NCBI RefSeq assembly: GCF_000247995.1
Contig: NZ_BAFE01000009.1
Coordinates: 62,001 to 126,000 of the forward strand
DNA length: 64,000 nucleotides
Direction of reading: 5' to 3'
From: Mobilicoccus pelagius NBRC 104925
GTDB taxonomy: Bacteria; Actinomycetota; Actinomycetes; Actinomycetales; Dermatophilaceae
The position numbers and the translations under genes were made by a program. Shown here one piece after another: positions 1 to 8,364 of this stretch (positions are counted from its first letter, which is position 1; every line of letters starts with the position of its first letter). The notes beneath the pieces are model-generated. The model saw only the letters and a list, made by a program, of their open reading frames with translations. It made no database searches and was not told where the DNA came from.

Positions 1-364
1 CGCGCATCGCGGCGACGACGACCGGCACCCCGAGGAGACGGGCGAGCAGTGTGACCTCGACCGAGACGTCGACGAGGAGGAGGTCGACGCCCTCCTCGCG
101 CAGGCCCGCGGCGAGGCGGGCCATGCGGGCGGGGTAGGGGTGGTCGCCGATCGGCGCCCAGTGGAGGACGCCGCCCGCCGTCGGGTCGGATCCCGGACCG
201 GGGGTAGCGGCGTCGTCGGGGAGGTCGACCCAGTGTCCCGGCCAGGCCTCGGGCCGGGGGTGCGTGGAGAACCCCACGACATCCTCGGTGCACTCGCGGG
301 CGATCGCGACGGCGCGGGCGAGGTGCCCGGCGCCCTGGTGGTGGACGTAGAAGCCGATCCTCAT
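1..364 (-). CDS. Glycosyltransferase (GT-B type), 3' end cut by window edge
   Basis: The reading frame opens with ATG at 364 and has no stop before base 1, so about 121 N-terminal residues are seen. The start MRIGFYVHHQGAGHLARA resembles the first beta-strand plus glycine-rich GHxxR loop of MurG/UGT-like GT-B enzymes, and a later LLVDVSVEVTLLARLLGVPVV stretch resembles the next acceptor-side strand. It overlaps the preceding glycosyltransferase gene by 4 bases (ATGA), so the two are translationally coupled and probably work on the same glycan. The sugar donor and acceptor cannot be told from this fragment; a cell-surface or secreted polysaccharide is only an inference. Confidence 0.75.
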   Translation of the reverse strand, partial: MRIGFYVHHQGAGHLARAVAIARECTEDVVGFSTHPRPEAWPGHWVDLPDDAATPGPGSDPTAGGVLHWAPIGDHPYPARMARLAAGLREEGVDLLLVDVSVEVTLLARLLGVPVVVAAMR

Positions 365-1440
365 CGCGGTCCTCCCGGGGCGTCGCCGCAGACACGGAGT
401 CGCACGTCGCGGTAGAGGCGGGCGTGCAGGGCGCGCACGTCCTCCCGCTCCCGCACGCGCGCGGCACGGGCCGGTCGGGCGGGCCGGATGTCCGTCCCGT
501 GGTCGCGGTGGGCGCGGGCGATCTCGACGCCGATCGAGGAGGCGGAGACGGGGTCGTAGGTACGCACGGGGCGCTGTTCGGAGGCGTGCCCGGCGGTGGA
601 GACGAGGACGTCGGTGCCGAGGTCGTGCGTCATCTCGAGCCACCCCGAGTGCGTGCCGAACCGGTAGGGCAGGAGCGCGAGGTCGACGTCGAGGAGGTCG
701 CCCCACAGGGCGTCGTCGTCGAGGGGGCCGTGGATGCGGGCGTCGACGTGCGGCGCGGCAAGCAGTGGCGCCAGGCGGGGGTCGTGTCGTGGGTGGGCGG
801 GGTCGAGGACGTCCTCGTGGACGTGGAGGCGGAGGGAGACGGGCGCGCCGGCGTCGGCGAGGGCGGCGACCGCGTCGCGGGCCCGCACGAGGGTGGGGAC
901 GTCGAAGGACGCCCGCAACGACTTCGCGTGGACGCCGACGACCCACGTGTCGTGCGCGGGCCGCGGCGCGTCGAGGTAGGCCTCGTCGACGACGTGCGGG
1001 TGCGGGTGGACGACGGACTCCCGACCCCACCGGCGGGCGATCTCGTGCGCGGCTCCGGGGGTGAGGGTCGTCACCGCGTCGGCGGCGGGGACGACGACCG
1101 AAAGCAGCTCGTCGTACCGGGCGTCGGGCCCGAGGTGGGGGTTGACGAGGTCGTGGACGGTGACGACCAGGCCGATCCGCTCGGCCCGCAACGCCTCGAC
1201 CCAGGCACGCATCTGTGCGGGGGTGCGGTGCTCGAACCCGAAGTGGAGGTGGACGAGGTCGACGTCGGCGGCGTGCACCCATGCGGGTTCGAGCGCGGGG
1301 TGGGGCCACCACTGCCCTGCGGGAGCGCCGGGGACGGGCGGGTCGGGGCGCAGCACGCCGCCCGGGGACACCGAGAGGGCATAACCGTGACCGGCCGGGA
1401 TGTGTTGCAGTCGGGCAGTGCCCGTCGTCGTGGCGCGCAC
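361..1440 (-). CDS. Glycosyltransferase, GT4-like
   Basis: A 359-residue protein when started at GTG 1440, which is preceded by GGAGG at a 9-base gap; the frame stays open upstream to 1566, but that part is arginine/proline-rich and looks non-coding. Near the N-terminus HLHFGFEHRTPAQMRAWVEAL and VVTVHDLVNPH resemble the acceptor-domain strands of retaining GT-B enzymes (GT4-like). The C-terminal half (HGPLDDDALWGDLLDVDLALLPYR then GTHSGWLEMTHDLG) fits the donor-binding region, where DVDLALLPYRFGTHS replaces the usual ADVFVLPS.EGFG stretch. It overlaps the next glycosyltransferase by 4 bases. Specificity is unknown. Assignment to the class is fairly firm; the GT family number is a judgement. 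Confidence 0.7.
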   Translation of the reverse strand: MRATTTGTARLQHIPAGHGYALSVSPGGVLRPDPPVPGAPAGQWWPHPALEPAWVHAADVDLVHLHFGFEHRTPAQMRAWVEALRAERIGLVVTVHDLVNPHLGPDARYDELLSVVVPAADAVTTLTPGAAHEIARRWGRESVVHPHPHVVDEAYLDAPRPAHDTWVVGVHAKSLRASFDVPTLVRARDAVAALADAGAPVSLRLHVHEDVLDPAHPRHDPRLAPLLAAPHVDARIHGPLDDDALWGDLLDVDLALLPYRFGTHSGWLEMTHDLGTDVLVSTAGHASEQRPVRTYDPVSASSIGVEIARAHRDHGTDIRPARPARAARVREREDVRALHARLYRDVRLRVCGDAPGGPR

Positions 1441-1751
1441 CGCCTCGGACCTCCGTCGATGAGCCCACCGAGGTGGGCGGACACGGCACCGCCGGGGGAT
1501 ACGGGCGGGGCCGGGTCTCAACCTAGCCCCCCGGCGTCGGGTGCCGCCACCAGACGGCGGGCGCACCTCCGTTCGGGACCGGTCGGGTGGAGTGCGCGGA
1601 TCGTCCCGTCATCCTCACGTCGTGGGACCGGACTCGCACTGTCCGCGGACGGACGAAGCGGAGCGGGTGATCGGCCGGACGTCATCGGGCGCACGGGGTC
1701 GCGGGGGACCTGCAGTCGCGCGACCCCGGCGTCAGGGTCGCGGGCGGGGCG
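1441..1751. other. Intergenic gap, no gene seen
   Basis: This 311-base gap lies between the glycosyltransferase pair and the MFS gene, both on the minus strand. It holds the 8-bp hairpin listed separately near 1719-1742, a 10-bp palindrome GTCCGCGGAC at 1641-1650, and a minus-strand TAGGTT at 1520-1525 that could be the -10 box of the glycosyltransferase genes (no good -35). I find no supported reading frame. Confidence 0.5.
1719..1742 (-). terminator. Hairpin after MFS gene
   Basis: CGCGACCC (1719-1726) pairs perfectly with GGGTCGCG (1735-1742) around an 8-base loop, starting ten bases after the stop codon of the MFS gene on the minus strand. There is no clear T-tract, as is common in high-GC actinobacteria. 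Confidence 0.5.
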
Positions 1752-3038
1752 TCACGAGGCCGTGACCGCGCTGCGGGAGGCCGTGCGACGTCCGAGCGCG
1801 AGGAGGACGAGGAACGCCCCGACGGTGACGGCGCCGTAGGCGATGCCGACGCCGAGGTAGTCGACCCGTCCCATGACGATGCCGGCGAGGGCCGCGGAGA
1901 GGGCGCCGACGAGGGAGACGAGCGCATCGCCGAACCCCTGCGCCTCGACCCGCTGCGTGGGCGGTAGCGCGCTCGTGAGCATCGTCGCGCCGGCGACGGA
2001 AGCGGCCGACCAGCCGAGGCCGAGGAGGACGAGGGCCGCCGTGACGACGGGCAGGTGCGCGGAGCCGAACCCGGCGAGGAGCGCAGCGGCGAGGGTGCCG
2101 ACGAGCCCGCCCGCGGTGACGGTGTAGGCCCCGAACCGGTCGGTGAGGACGCCCATGACGGGTGACAGGGCGTACATCCCGGCGATGTGGAGGGAGATCG
2201 TCATGCCGATGATCTCGAGGGTGTCGGGGGAGCCCGCGTCGTGCATGTGATGGGCGATGTGCAGCGGCGTCATCGACATCACCCCGACCATCGTCGCGTG
2301 GGCGCCGACGAGGCCGACGACCGCGGCGAGCGCGACGGGGTGGGCGGCGACGATGCGCGCCCCTGCGGCCCACGTGTGGGCCCCCTTCGCCATCGGTGGG
2401 GCGTCGTCGAGGCGGCGACGGACGAGGAGCGGGTCGGGGCGGAGGAACAGGAGGATGACGGTACCGCCGACGACCATTCCTGCCGCGGAGATGACGAACG
2501 CGCCCGCGTGCGTGGGGAGTCCGAGGACGTTCGCGAGGGCGGCGCCGGGGCGGCCGGTGTTCGGGCCGAGGACCGCGCCGACGGTGATCGCCCACACGAC
2601 GAGGGAGAGGTCGCGCCCCCGGTGCTGCGGCTCGGCGAGGTCGGTGACGGCGAACCTCGCCTGGAGGTTGACGGCCGTCGCGACCCCGACGAGGAGCGAC
2701 CCGACCGCGAGGAGGGCGTAGGAGGAGGCGAGGACGGCCCCGACCATCGCGAACGTGCCCGCGATGGCGAGGAGCAGGCCGGCGCCGAGCGCGACCCGAC
2801 GGCCGCGCGCGGCGGCGAGTCGGGCGAGCGGGACGGCGGCAAGCGCGGCGCCGAGACCGAGCGCCGTCGTCGCGGTGCCGGCGAGGGCCTCGTCGCCCGA
2901 GAGCTCGACGGCGAGGATCGACCCCAGCGCGAGGGTCGACCCGTTGCCGAGGGAGGAGACCACCTGGGCGCAACAGAGGACGATCCGGACCCGTCGCTGG
3001 ATCTCGGTCGTCGAGGTGGGGGTGGACACGCCCGTCAT
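1752..3038 (-). CDS. MFS transporter
   Basis: A 428-residue, strongly hydrophobic protein started at ATG 3038 (MTGVSTPTSTTEIQRR); the open frame extends further upstream but crosses a 19-bp hairpin and is not credible there. About 12 membrane segments can be drawn, with a basic loop ARLAAARGRR after the second segment matching the MFS motif A position, and a central cytoplasmic loop around RPDPLLVRRRLDD dividing the two halves. An unusual histidine/methionine cluster, LHIAHHMHDAG, lies at the start of the second half and might bind a metal or substrate. The substrate cannot be inferred. It follows the cstA-ybdD operon on the same strand but is separated from it by a strong terminator. Confidence 0.85.
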   Translation of the reverse strand: MTGVSTPTSTTEIQRRVRIVLCCAQVVSSLGNGSTLALGSILAVELSGDEALAGTATTALGLGAALAAVPLARLAAARGRRVALGAGLLLAIAGTFAMVGAVLASSYALLAVGSLLVGVATAVNLQARFAVTDLAEPQHRGRDLSLVVWAITVGAVLGPNTGRPGAALANVLGLPTHAGAFVISAAGMVVGGTVILLFLRPDPLLVRRRLDDAPPMAKGAHTWAAGARIVAAHPVALAAVVGLVGAHATMVGVMSMTPLHIAHHMHDAGSPDTLEIIGMTISLHIAGMYALSPVMGVLTDRFGAYTVTAGGLVGTLAAALLAGFGSAHLPVVTAALVLLGLGWSAASVAGATMLTSALPPTQRVEAQGFGDALVSLVGALSAALAGIVMGRVDYLGVGIAYGAVTVGAFLVLLALGRRTASRSAVTAS

Positions 3039-3055
3039 CGTGCCATCACGACGAG

Positions 3056-3100
3056 GACGGCCCGGGCCGATCCGCGGTCGACGGATCGGCCCGGGCCGTC
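3056..3100 (-). terminator. Strong hairpin after cstA-ybdD
   Basis: Nineteen perfectly paired bases (3056-3074 with 3082-3100, GACGGCCCGGGCCGATCCG arm) enclose a 7-base loop, immediately after the ybdD stop codon on the minus strand. No T-tract follows, but the stem is very stable. It should isolate the cstA-ybdD transcript from the MFS gene. Confidence 0.75.
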
Positions 3101-3109
3101 GTGGAGGGA

Positions 3110-3394
3110 TCAGCAGCACCGCGTCGCGGGGTTGCGCTCCATCTCCTCGTAGTGCTCCCGCCAGAACTCGCGTTCGGTGGGGATCGGCGCGTCCGGGTGG
3201 GTGCGGCGCAGGTGCGCGACGTACCGGTCGTACCGGTCGGCGCGGGTCACGCCACGGACGAACCACCGCACGGTGCGGGCGGCCCCGCGGGCGCGGTCGA
3301 GGAGACCGGGCGCCGCGGCGCCGTCCCCGAAACGGCCGCCCGTCGCGCAGGCCTGCGACGCGGAGGCGTGCGACACCCGGGCGATCACGGCCAT
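3110..3394 (-). CDS. YbdD/YjiX family small protein
   Basis: A 94-residue protein whose C-terminal two thirds match the YbdD/YjiX (DUF466) family: RYDRYVAHLRRTHPDAPIP, then EREFWREHYE and the typical C-terminal RCC. Its ATG shares one base with the cstA stop (TGATG), so it is translationally coupled to cstA, the usual arrangement for this pair. YbdD/YjiX proteins are small partners of CstA-type pyruvate/peptide carriers; their exact role in transport is unsettled. The first roughly 30 residues are longer than in most members, so an internal start (for example the GTG of VRWFVRG) is possible. Confidence 0.85.
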   Translation of the reverse strand: MAVIARVSHASASQACATGGRFGDGAAAPGLLDRARGAARTVRWFVRGVTRADRYDRYVAHLRRTHPDAPIPTEREFWREHYEEMERNPATRCC

Positions 3395-5670
3395 CACTGG
3401 CGACCTGCCACGGGGGCCGGGTCGAGACCCGCCTCCCGCCACTCGGCGAGGACCTGCTTCTCGAGCGGGGTCGCGACGAACCCGCTCGGGGCGAAGATGT
3501 GCGACGCGGGGGCGTCGTGCTCGACGGGCGGGGCGCCGACGCCGCGGAGCCAGCGGGCGACGACGATCATGGCCGCCGCGAAGACGACGAGGACGAGGAC
3601 GGCGTAGACGATCGAGAGCGTCCCCTGGACCGCGGTGTTGCGGACGACGGCCTCGATCTCCGCCGGCGACTTCGCCGTCTGGAACGTCTGGGCACCGGAG
3701 GCGAGCGCCTCCTTGGCCTTCGCGTGGATCGTCCAGTACCCGATCTTCGGGTTGGTACTGAAGACCTTCTGCCATGAGGCGGCCATCGTCACGAGGAGGA
3801 CGAACGCCAACGGCAGGCCCGGGATCCACGCCCACCTCAGGCCGATCCGCTTGACGGTGACGGCGAAGACGACGCAGAGCGCGATGACGGCGAGGAGCTG
3901 GTTGGCGATGCCGAACAGCGGATAGAGCATGTTGATGCCGCCGAGCGGGTCGGTGACGCCCATGTAGAGGATCGAGCCCCACGCGAGCACCATGATCGTC
4001 GTCGCGATCCACGCGCCGGGGCGCCAGCTCGGGTCCTTGAACGCGTGGAGGCCGCGGACGTTGCCGATCGCGTCGGAGAGCATGAACCGGGCGACGCGAG
4101 TGCCGGCGTCGATCGTCGTGAGGATGAACAGCGCCTCGAAGAGGATCGCGAAGTGATACCAGAACGCCTTGTCGCCGACGAGGTTGAGCAGCGGAGTGCG
4201 GTGCATGACCTCGGACATGCCGAACGCGAGCGTCGGCGCGCCGCCGGTGCGGGAGACGATCGAGTTCTCGCCGACGTCCTTCGCCGCCTGGGCGTACACC
4301 GCCGGGTCGATGTCAGGCAGCGGGGTGCCCGCGCCGGAGACGAGGTGAAGGCCGTTCGTGTAGGCCGCGGCCGTCTCGGGCGTGCCGCCGGTGAGGCCGG
4401 GCGGGGCGTTCATCGCGAAGTAGACGTGCTGGTCGATGATGCACGCCGCGACGAGGGCCATGATCGCGACGAAGCTCTCGGTGAGCATGCCGCCGTACCC
4501 GATCATGCGGGCCTGCGACTCCTTCTCGATGAGCTTGGGCGTCGTGCCGGAGGCGATGAGGGCGTGGAACCCCGAGATGGCGCCGCATGCGATGGTGATG
4601 AAGAGGAACGGGAAGAGGTTGCCCGCGAACGCCGGGCCCGTGCCGTCGTGCGCGAAGTGCGTCACCGCCGGCATCTGCAGCTCGGGGCGCACGACGAGGA
4701 TCGCGAGGGCGAGCATGACGATCGTGCCGACCTTCATGAACGTCGACAGGTAGTCACGCGGCGCGAGGAGCATCCACACGGGCAGGACTGCGGCGACGAA
4801 CCCGTAGACGGCGAGGCAGATCGCGAGGGTCGGCTTGTCGAGGATGAAGACGTGCGCCCAGTCGCTCTGGGAGACCCAGCGTCCGCTGACGATCGCGGCG
4901 AGGAGGAGGACGACGCCGATCGCCGACACCTCGGAGACACGCCCCGGCCGCAGGTATCGGAGGTAGACGCCCATGAAGAGGGCGATGGGGATCGTCATCG
5001 CGACGGCCCACACGGCCCAGGCGCTCTCGGCGAGGGCGCCGATCATGACGATGCCGAGCACGGCGATGAGGATGACCATGATCGTGAGGACGCCGAGGAT
5101 CGCCGCCCAGCCGCCGACCGATCCGAGCTCGTCACGGGCCATCTGGCCGAGGGTGCGGCCGCGGCGGCGGATGGAGAGGTGCAGCACCATGAAGTCCTGC
5201 ACGGCGCCCGCGAGGACGACACCGAAGACGATCCACAGCGTGCCGGGCAGGTAGCCCATCTGGGAGGCGAGGACGGGACCGACGAGCGGCCCGGCGCCGG
5301 AGATCGCGGCGAAGTGGTGCCCGTAGAGCACCCGGCGGTCGGTCGGCATGAAGTCCTTGCCGTTGTCGAACTCCTCGGCCGGCGTCATGCGGGTGTCGTC
5401 GGGTCGGTGGATCTTCGCGTCGATGAGACGGGCGTAGAACCGGTAGGCGATGAGGTAGGTGCCCACCGCCGCGAGGACGATCCACATGGAGTTGACGTGC
5501 TCGCCCCGGGAGAGGGCGAGGATCGCGAATCCCGTCGCGGCGACGAGCGCGATGACGGCGAAGACCGCCCTTTCCTTGCCCGACATGCCGGGTGGTTCGA
5601 CGACGGCGACCGGGGGCCGGTCGGGATCGGTACGGAGCGTCCTCGCTCCGTCGGCGACCTCGGTTGGCAT
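3394..5670 (-). CDS. cstA: Carbon starvation protein CstA
   Basis: A 758-residue, many-pass membrane protein, close to the usual 690-760 residues. Family signatures are plain: the N-terminal YRFYARLIDAKI region, NGKDFMPTDRRVLYGHHFAAISGAGPLVGP, FHALIASGTTPKLIEKESQA, and the C-terminal GSILYMGVTDPLGGINMLYPLFGIANQ. CstA proteins import peptides and/or pyruvate during carbon limitation. The ATG at 5670 has AGGAG six bases upstream. A minus-strand TAGGGT at 5707-5712 is a plausible -10 box. The gene is coupled to ybdD by a 1-base overlap. No CRP site or other regulator site is obvious. Confidence 0.95.
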   Translation of the reverse strand: MPTEVADGARTLRTDPDRPPVAVVEPPGMSGKERAVFAVIALVAATGFAILALSRGEHVNSMWIVLAAVGTYLIAYRFYARLIDAKIHRPDDTRMTPAEEFDNGKDFMPTDRRVLYGHHFAAISGAGPLVGPVLASQMGYLPGTLWIVFGVVLAGAVQDFMVLHLSIRRRGRTLGQMARDELGSVGGWAAILGVLTIMVILIAVLGIVMIGALAESAWAVWAVAMTIPIALFMGVYLRYLRPGRVSEVSAIGVVLLLAAIVSGRWVSQSDWAHVFILDKPTLAICLAVYGFVAAVLPVWMLLAPRDYLSTFMKVGTIVMLALAILVVRPELQMPAVTHFAHDGTGPAFAGNLFPFLFITIACGAISGFHALIASGTTPKLIEKESQARMIGYGGMLTESFVAIMALVAACIIDQHVYFAMNAPPGLTGGTPETAAAYTNGLHLVSGAGTPLPDIDPAVYAQAAKDVGENSIVSRTGGAPTLAFGMSEVMHRTPLLNLVGDKAFWYHFAILFEALFILTTIDAGTRVARFMLSDAIGNVRGLHAFKDPSWRPGAWIATTIMVLAWGSILYMGVTDPLGGINMLYPLFGIANQLLAVIALCVVFAVTVKRIGLRWAWIPGLPLAFVLLVTMAASWQKVFSTNPKIGYWTIHAKAKEALASGAQTFQTAKSPAEIEAVVRNTAVQGTLSIVYAVLVLVVFAAAMIVVARWLRGVGAPPVEHDAPASHIFAPSGFVATPLEKQVLAEWREAGLDPAPVAGRQ

Positions 5671-5793
5671 GGTGTGCTCCTGACAGGTGAGGGGGCGTTT
5701 CGGCGCACCCTAGGGTCTGGTCGGCGGCGGGTGGGGAGGACGTCTGCATCGTGTCGGCCGCGGGGCGGTGAGCGGTCGCCGCGGGGCGACGAG

Positions 5794-5814
5794 CGGCCCG
5801 GGAGCGGCGGGCCG
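5794..5814 (-). terminator. Possible terminator after folA
   Basis: CGGCCC (5794-5799) and GGGCCG (5809-5814) form a 6-bp stem about twenty bases beyond the folA stop; a second short stem GTCGCC/GGCGAC follows at 5775-5789. Weak evidence, based only on position and pairing. Confidence 0.3.
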
Positions 5815-5834
5815 TCGGGCGGTGACGCCCCTGG

Positions 5835-6326
5835 TCAGCCCCGGGCGTACGTGACGAACGCGAACGCGGCCCGGTCGTCGCGGGCGACCTCACGCCACTG
5901 CGCAGGGTCGATCTCGGGGAAGGTGATGTCGCCGCGCGCGGGGGCGTCGACCTCGGTGAGCTCGAGACGGTGGGCGCGGTCGATCGTCGCGCGGTAGATC
6001 TCGCCACCGCCGAGGACCATGACCTCCTCGCCACCGGGGAGGTCTTCGGCGAGGGCGAGCGCCTCGTCGAGGTCGTGGGCGACGTCGACGGCGTCGTCCC
6101 GCCACTGCCGGTCGCGCGTGAGGACGATCGTGCGCCGTCCGGGCAGGGCGCGACCGATCGCCTCGTGCGTGCGCCGACCCATGAGGAGCGGGTGCCCCGT
6201 CGTGAGGGCCTTGAACCGTGCGAAGTCCTCGCGGAAGCGGAAGGGTTGGTCCTCCCCGTCGCCGATGACGCCGTTGGCGGCGACGAGGGCGACGAGGACG
6301 AGCTCGGGCTCCGGCTCGGTGGCCAT
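5835..6326 (-). CDS. folA: Dihydrofolate reductase
   Basis: A 163-residue DHFR, normal length. It regenerates tetrahydrofolate from the dihydrofolate made by ThyA, encoded just upstream. Visible family features: LVALVAANGVIG at the N-terminus, the catalytic acid (D34, equivalent to D27 of E. coli), LLMGRRTHEAIGRALPGR for NADPH binding, and VLGGGEIYRATI. The almost invariant tryptophan of the Met20-loop region (W22 in E. coli) is replaced by phenylalanine (F29, in EDQPFRFREDF). I take ATG 6326 as start; an in-frame GTG at 6341 overlaps the thyA stop by 4 bases (GTGA) and would add five residues. Confidence 0.93.
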   Translation of the reverse strand: MATEPEPELVLVALVAANGVIGDGEDQPFRFREDFARFKALTTGHPLLMGRRTHEAIGRALPGRRTIVLTRDRQWRDDAVDVAHDLDEALALAEDLPGGEEVMVLGGGEIYRATIDRAHRLELTEVDAPARGDITFPEIDPAQWREVARDDRAAFAFVTYARG

Positions 6327-6337
6327 CTCGTACCCGC

Positions 6338-7150
6338 TCACACCGCGATGGGGGCCGCGATGGCCGGGTGCGGGTCGTAACCCTCGAGGGAGATGTCGTC
6401 GAGGGTGAATCCGTCGATCTGCGTGACCTCGCGGTTCAGGCCTAGCGTGGGGAGCGGACGCGGCTCGCGGGAGAGCTGCTCCCGGGCCTGGTCGAGGTGG
6501 TTGAGGTAGAGGTGGGCGTCCCCGATCGTGTGGACGAAGTCGCCGACGGCGAGCCCCGTGACCTGGGCGACCATGTGCGTGAGCAGCGCGTACGAGGCGA
6601 TGTTGAACGGCACGCCGAGGAAGGTGTCGGCGCTGCGCTGGTAGAGCTGGCACGAGAGCCGGTCGGGCCCGCCCTCGCGCGCGGGCGCGACGTAGAACTG
6701 GAACATCGTGTGGCACGGCGGCAGCGCCATGTGGTCGACGTCGGCGACGTTCCACGCCGAGACGATGTGCCGCCGCGAGTACGGGTTGGTGCGGATCGAC
6801 TCGACCACCCCGGCGATCTGATCGATCGTGCGCCCGTCGGGCGTGGTCCACGACCGCCACTGGTGACCGTAGACCGGGCCGAGGTCGCCGTTCTCGTCGG
6901 CCCACTCGTCCCAGATCGTGATGCGGTTGTCGTGCAGCCAGGCGATGTTCGTGTCGCCGCGCAGGAACCACAGCAGCTCCCCGAACACCGACCGCAGGTG
7001 CACCTTCTTCGTCGTGACGACGGGGAACCCCTCGGTGAGGTCGAACCGCATCTGGTGGCCGAACACCGAGAGCGTGCCCGTGCCCGTGCGGTCACCCCGC
7101 TCCACGCCGTCGTCGAGGATGCGCCGGAGGAGGTCGAGGTAGGGCTGCAT
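6338..7150 (-). CDS. thyA: Thymidylate synthase (ThyA type)
   Basis: A 270-residue folate-dependent thymidylate synthase converting dUMP to dTMP. The start ATG 7150 gives [26 protein letters not shown], as in other ThyA proteins. The catalytic cysteine is C146 in [13 protein letters not shown], with [22 protein letters not shown] after it. Most actinobacteria carry the flavin enzyme ThyX, with or without ThyA; here ThyA is paired with folA as in many other bacteria. There is no Shine-Dalgarno; a -10-like TACCGT (7158-7163) ends 7 bases before the ATG, suggesting a leaderless transcript. It is divergent from dapA. Confidence 0.96.
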   Translation of the reverse strand: MQPYLDLLRRILDDGVERGDRTGTGTLSVFGHQMRFDLTEGFPVVTTKKVHLRSVFGELLWFLRGDTNIAWLHDNRITIWDEWADENGDLGPVYGHQWRSWTTPDGRTIDQIAGVVESIRTNPYSRRHIVSAWNVADVDHMALPPCHTMFQFYVAPAREGGPDRLSCQLYQRSADTFLGVPFNIASYALLTHMVAQVTGLAVGDFVHTIGDAHLYLNHLDQAREQLSREPRPLPTLGLNREVTQIDGFTLDDISLEGYDPHPAIAAPIAV

Positions 7151-7157
7151 GGGGACC

Positions 7158-7163
7158 ACGGTA
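7158..7163 (-). promoter_or_regulatory. -10 box of thyA, leaderless
   Basis: TACCGT on the minus strand ends 7 bases before the thyA ATG; no ribosome binding site is present between. The same arrangement (TACCGT plus 7 bases) occurs on the other strand for dapA. Confidence 0.5.
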
Positions 7164-7463
7164 GCGAGCGGGGACGACGATCCTTCACGGCGGAGCGCGG
7201 TGTCGCCGTGGGAGAGCACCCCTGGATGCCTATGACGCGCATCACCCCGAGGAAACCTGACGGAGCGTAACGATCGGGTCTCGGTGGCGATGTCATCACC
7301 GAACGCGGCGCTACTCGAACCCCCGAGCGGGTAGCGCCGCGTTCCTCATGTCCGCACCGGTCTCCACACGCGGCACACCCGCTGCGCGTCCTCGCTGCCC
7401 GCGCCCGGTGCGGTGGGGGGCCCGATCGTCGACGTCCGTCGTGAGTCGGCCGGTCGGTGGCGT
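7164..7463. other. Divergent thyA/dapA intergenic region with inverted repeat
   Basis: About 300 bases between the two divergent -10 boxes. The notable element is a perfect 14-bp inverted repeat (7301-7314 GAACGCGGCGCTAC with 7331-7344) around a 16-base loop. It lies about 140 bases from one start and 130 from the other, so it is not an obvious terminator of either gene. I find no reading frame or tRNA here. Confidence 0.5.
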
Positions 7464-7469
7464 TACCGT
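7464..7469 (+). promoter_or_regulatory. -10 box of dapA, leaderless
   Basis: TACCGT ends 7 bases before the dapA ATG at 7477, and no Shine-Dalgarno lies between them, so the mRNA probably begins at or next to the start codon. Confidence 0.5.
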
Positions 7470-7476
7470 GTCTCCC

Positions 7477-8364
7477 ATGTCGTCACCTGTCTTCGGCCGC
7501 CTCCTCACCGCGATGGTCACCCCCATGGACGAGCGCGGGGCCCTCGATCTCGACGCCGCCGCCCGCCTCGCCCGTCACCTCGTCGAGCAGGGGAACGACG
7601 GCATCGTCGTCAACGGCACGACGGGGGAGTCCGCCACGACGAGCGACGCCGAGAAGGCGCAGCTCGTCGAGACCGTCGTCGACGCGGTGGGCGACCGGGC
7701 CAAGGTCGTCGCCGGGGTCGGCACGAACGACACCGCCCACACCCTCGAGCTCACCGCACAGGCGACCGAGCGGGGCGCGCACGGTCTCCTCGTCGTCACC
7801 CCCTACTACACGAAGCCCCCACAGGCGGGGCTGCTGCGGCACTTCCGTACGGTGGCCGAGGCCGCGCAGGTGCCCGTCATGCTCTACGACATCCCCGGTC
7901 GCTCCGGCGTGCCGATCGCCACCGAGACGCTCATCGCGCTCGCCGAGCACGAGCGCATCGTCGCCGTCAAGGACGCCAAGGGTGACCTGTGGGCCACGAC
8001 GCACGTCCTGCGCGCGACCGACCTCGAGTGGTACTCCGGCGACGACGGCGCGACGCTGCCGCACATGGCCCAGGGCGCCGTCGGCGTCGTCGGCGTGACG
8101 ACGCACGTCGCCCCCGGCGCCTTCGCCCGTCTCGTCGCCGCGGCGACCGAGGACGACTTCGCCACGGCGCGTCGTCTCCACATGGATCTCGTCCCGGCCG
8201 TCGACGCGGTCATGGGGATCACCCAGGGCGCCATCGCCGCCAAGGCGGCGCTCGTCGAGCAGGGCGTCCTCACGACGGCGACGGTCCGCAGCCCGTTGCC
8301 GCAGATGGAGGACGCGCAGCTCGACCGTCTCCGTACCGGACTCAAGGAAGCAGGGCTCCTGTGA
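7477..8364 (+). CDS. dapA: 4-hydroxy-tetrahydrodipicolinate synthase
   Basis: A 295-residue DapA that condenses pyruvate with aspartate semialdehyde, the first committed step of lysine and meso-diaminopimelate synthesis. Seen: NGTTGES (about residues 46-52), the catalytic tyrosine in MLYDIPGRSG (Y137), and the Schiff-base lysine K165 in VAVKDAKGD. ATG 7477 is chosen because the family starts a few residues before the FGRLLTAMVTPM strand; the upstream open frame is not conserved-looking. It overlaps rnj by 4 bases (GTGA). The dapA-rnj pair is common in actinobacteria. Confidence 0.96.
   Translation: MSSPVFGRLLTAMVTPMDERGALDLDAAARLARHLVEQGNDGIVVNGTTGESATTSDAEKAQLVETVVDAVGDRAKVVAGVGTNDTAHTLELTAQATERGAHGLLVVTPYYTKPPQAGLLRHFRTVAEAAQVPVMLYDIPGRSGVPIATETLIALAEHERIVAVKDAKGDLWATTHVLRATDLEWYSGDDGATLPHMAQGAVGVVGVTTHVAPGAFARLVAAATEDDFATARRLHMDLVPAVDAVMGITQGAIAAKAALVEQGVLTTATVRSPLPQMEDAQLDRLRTGLKEAGLL

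Noticed and set aside
7301-7344. tRNA or tRNA fragment, suggested by a TCGAAC segment in the loop
   Set aside because: No acceptor stem, D-arm or anticodon arm can be built around it.
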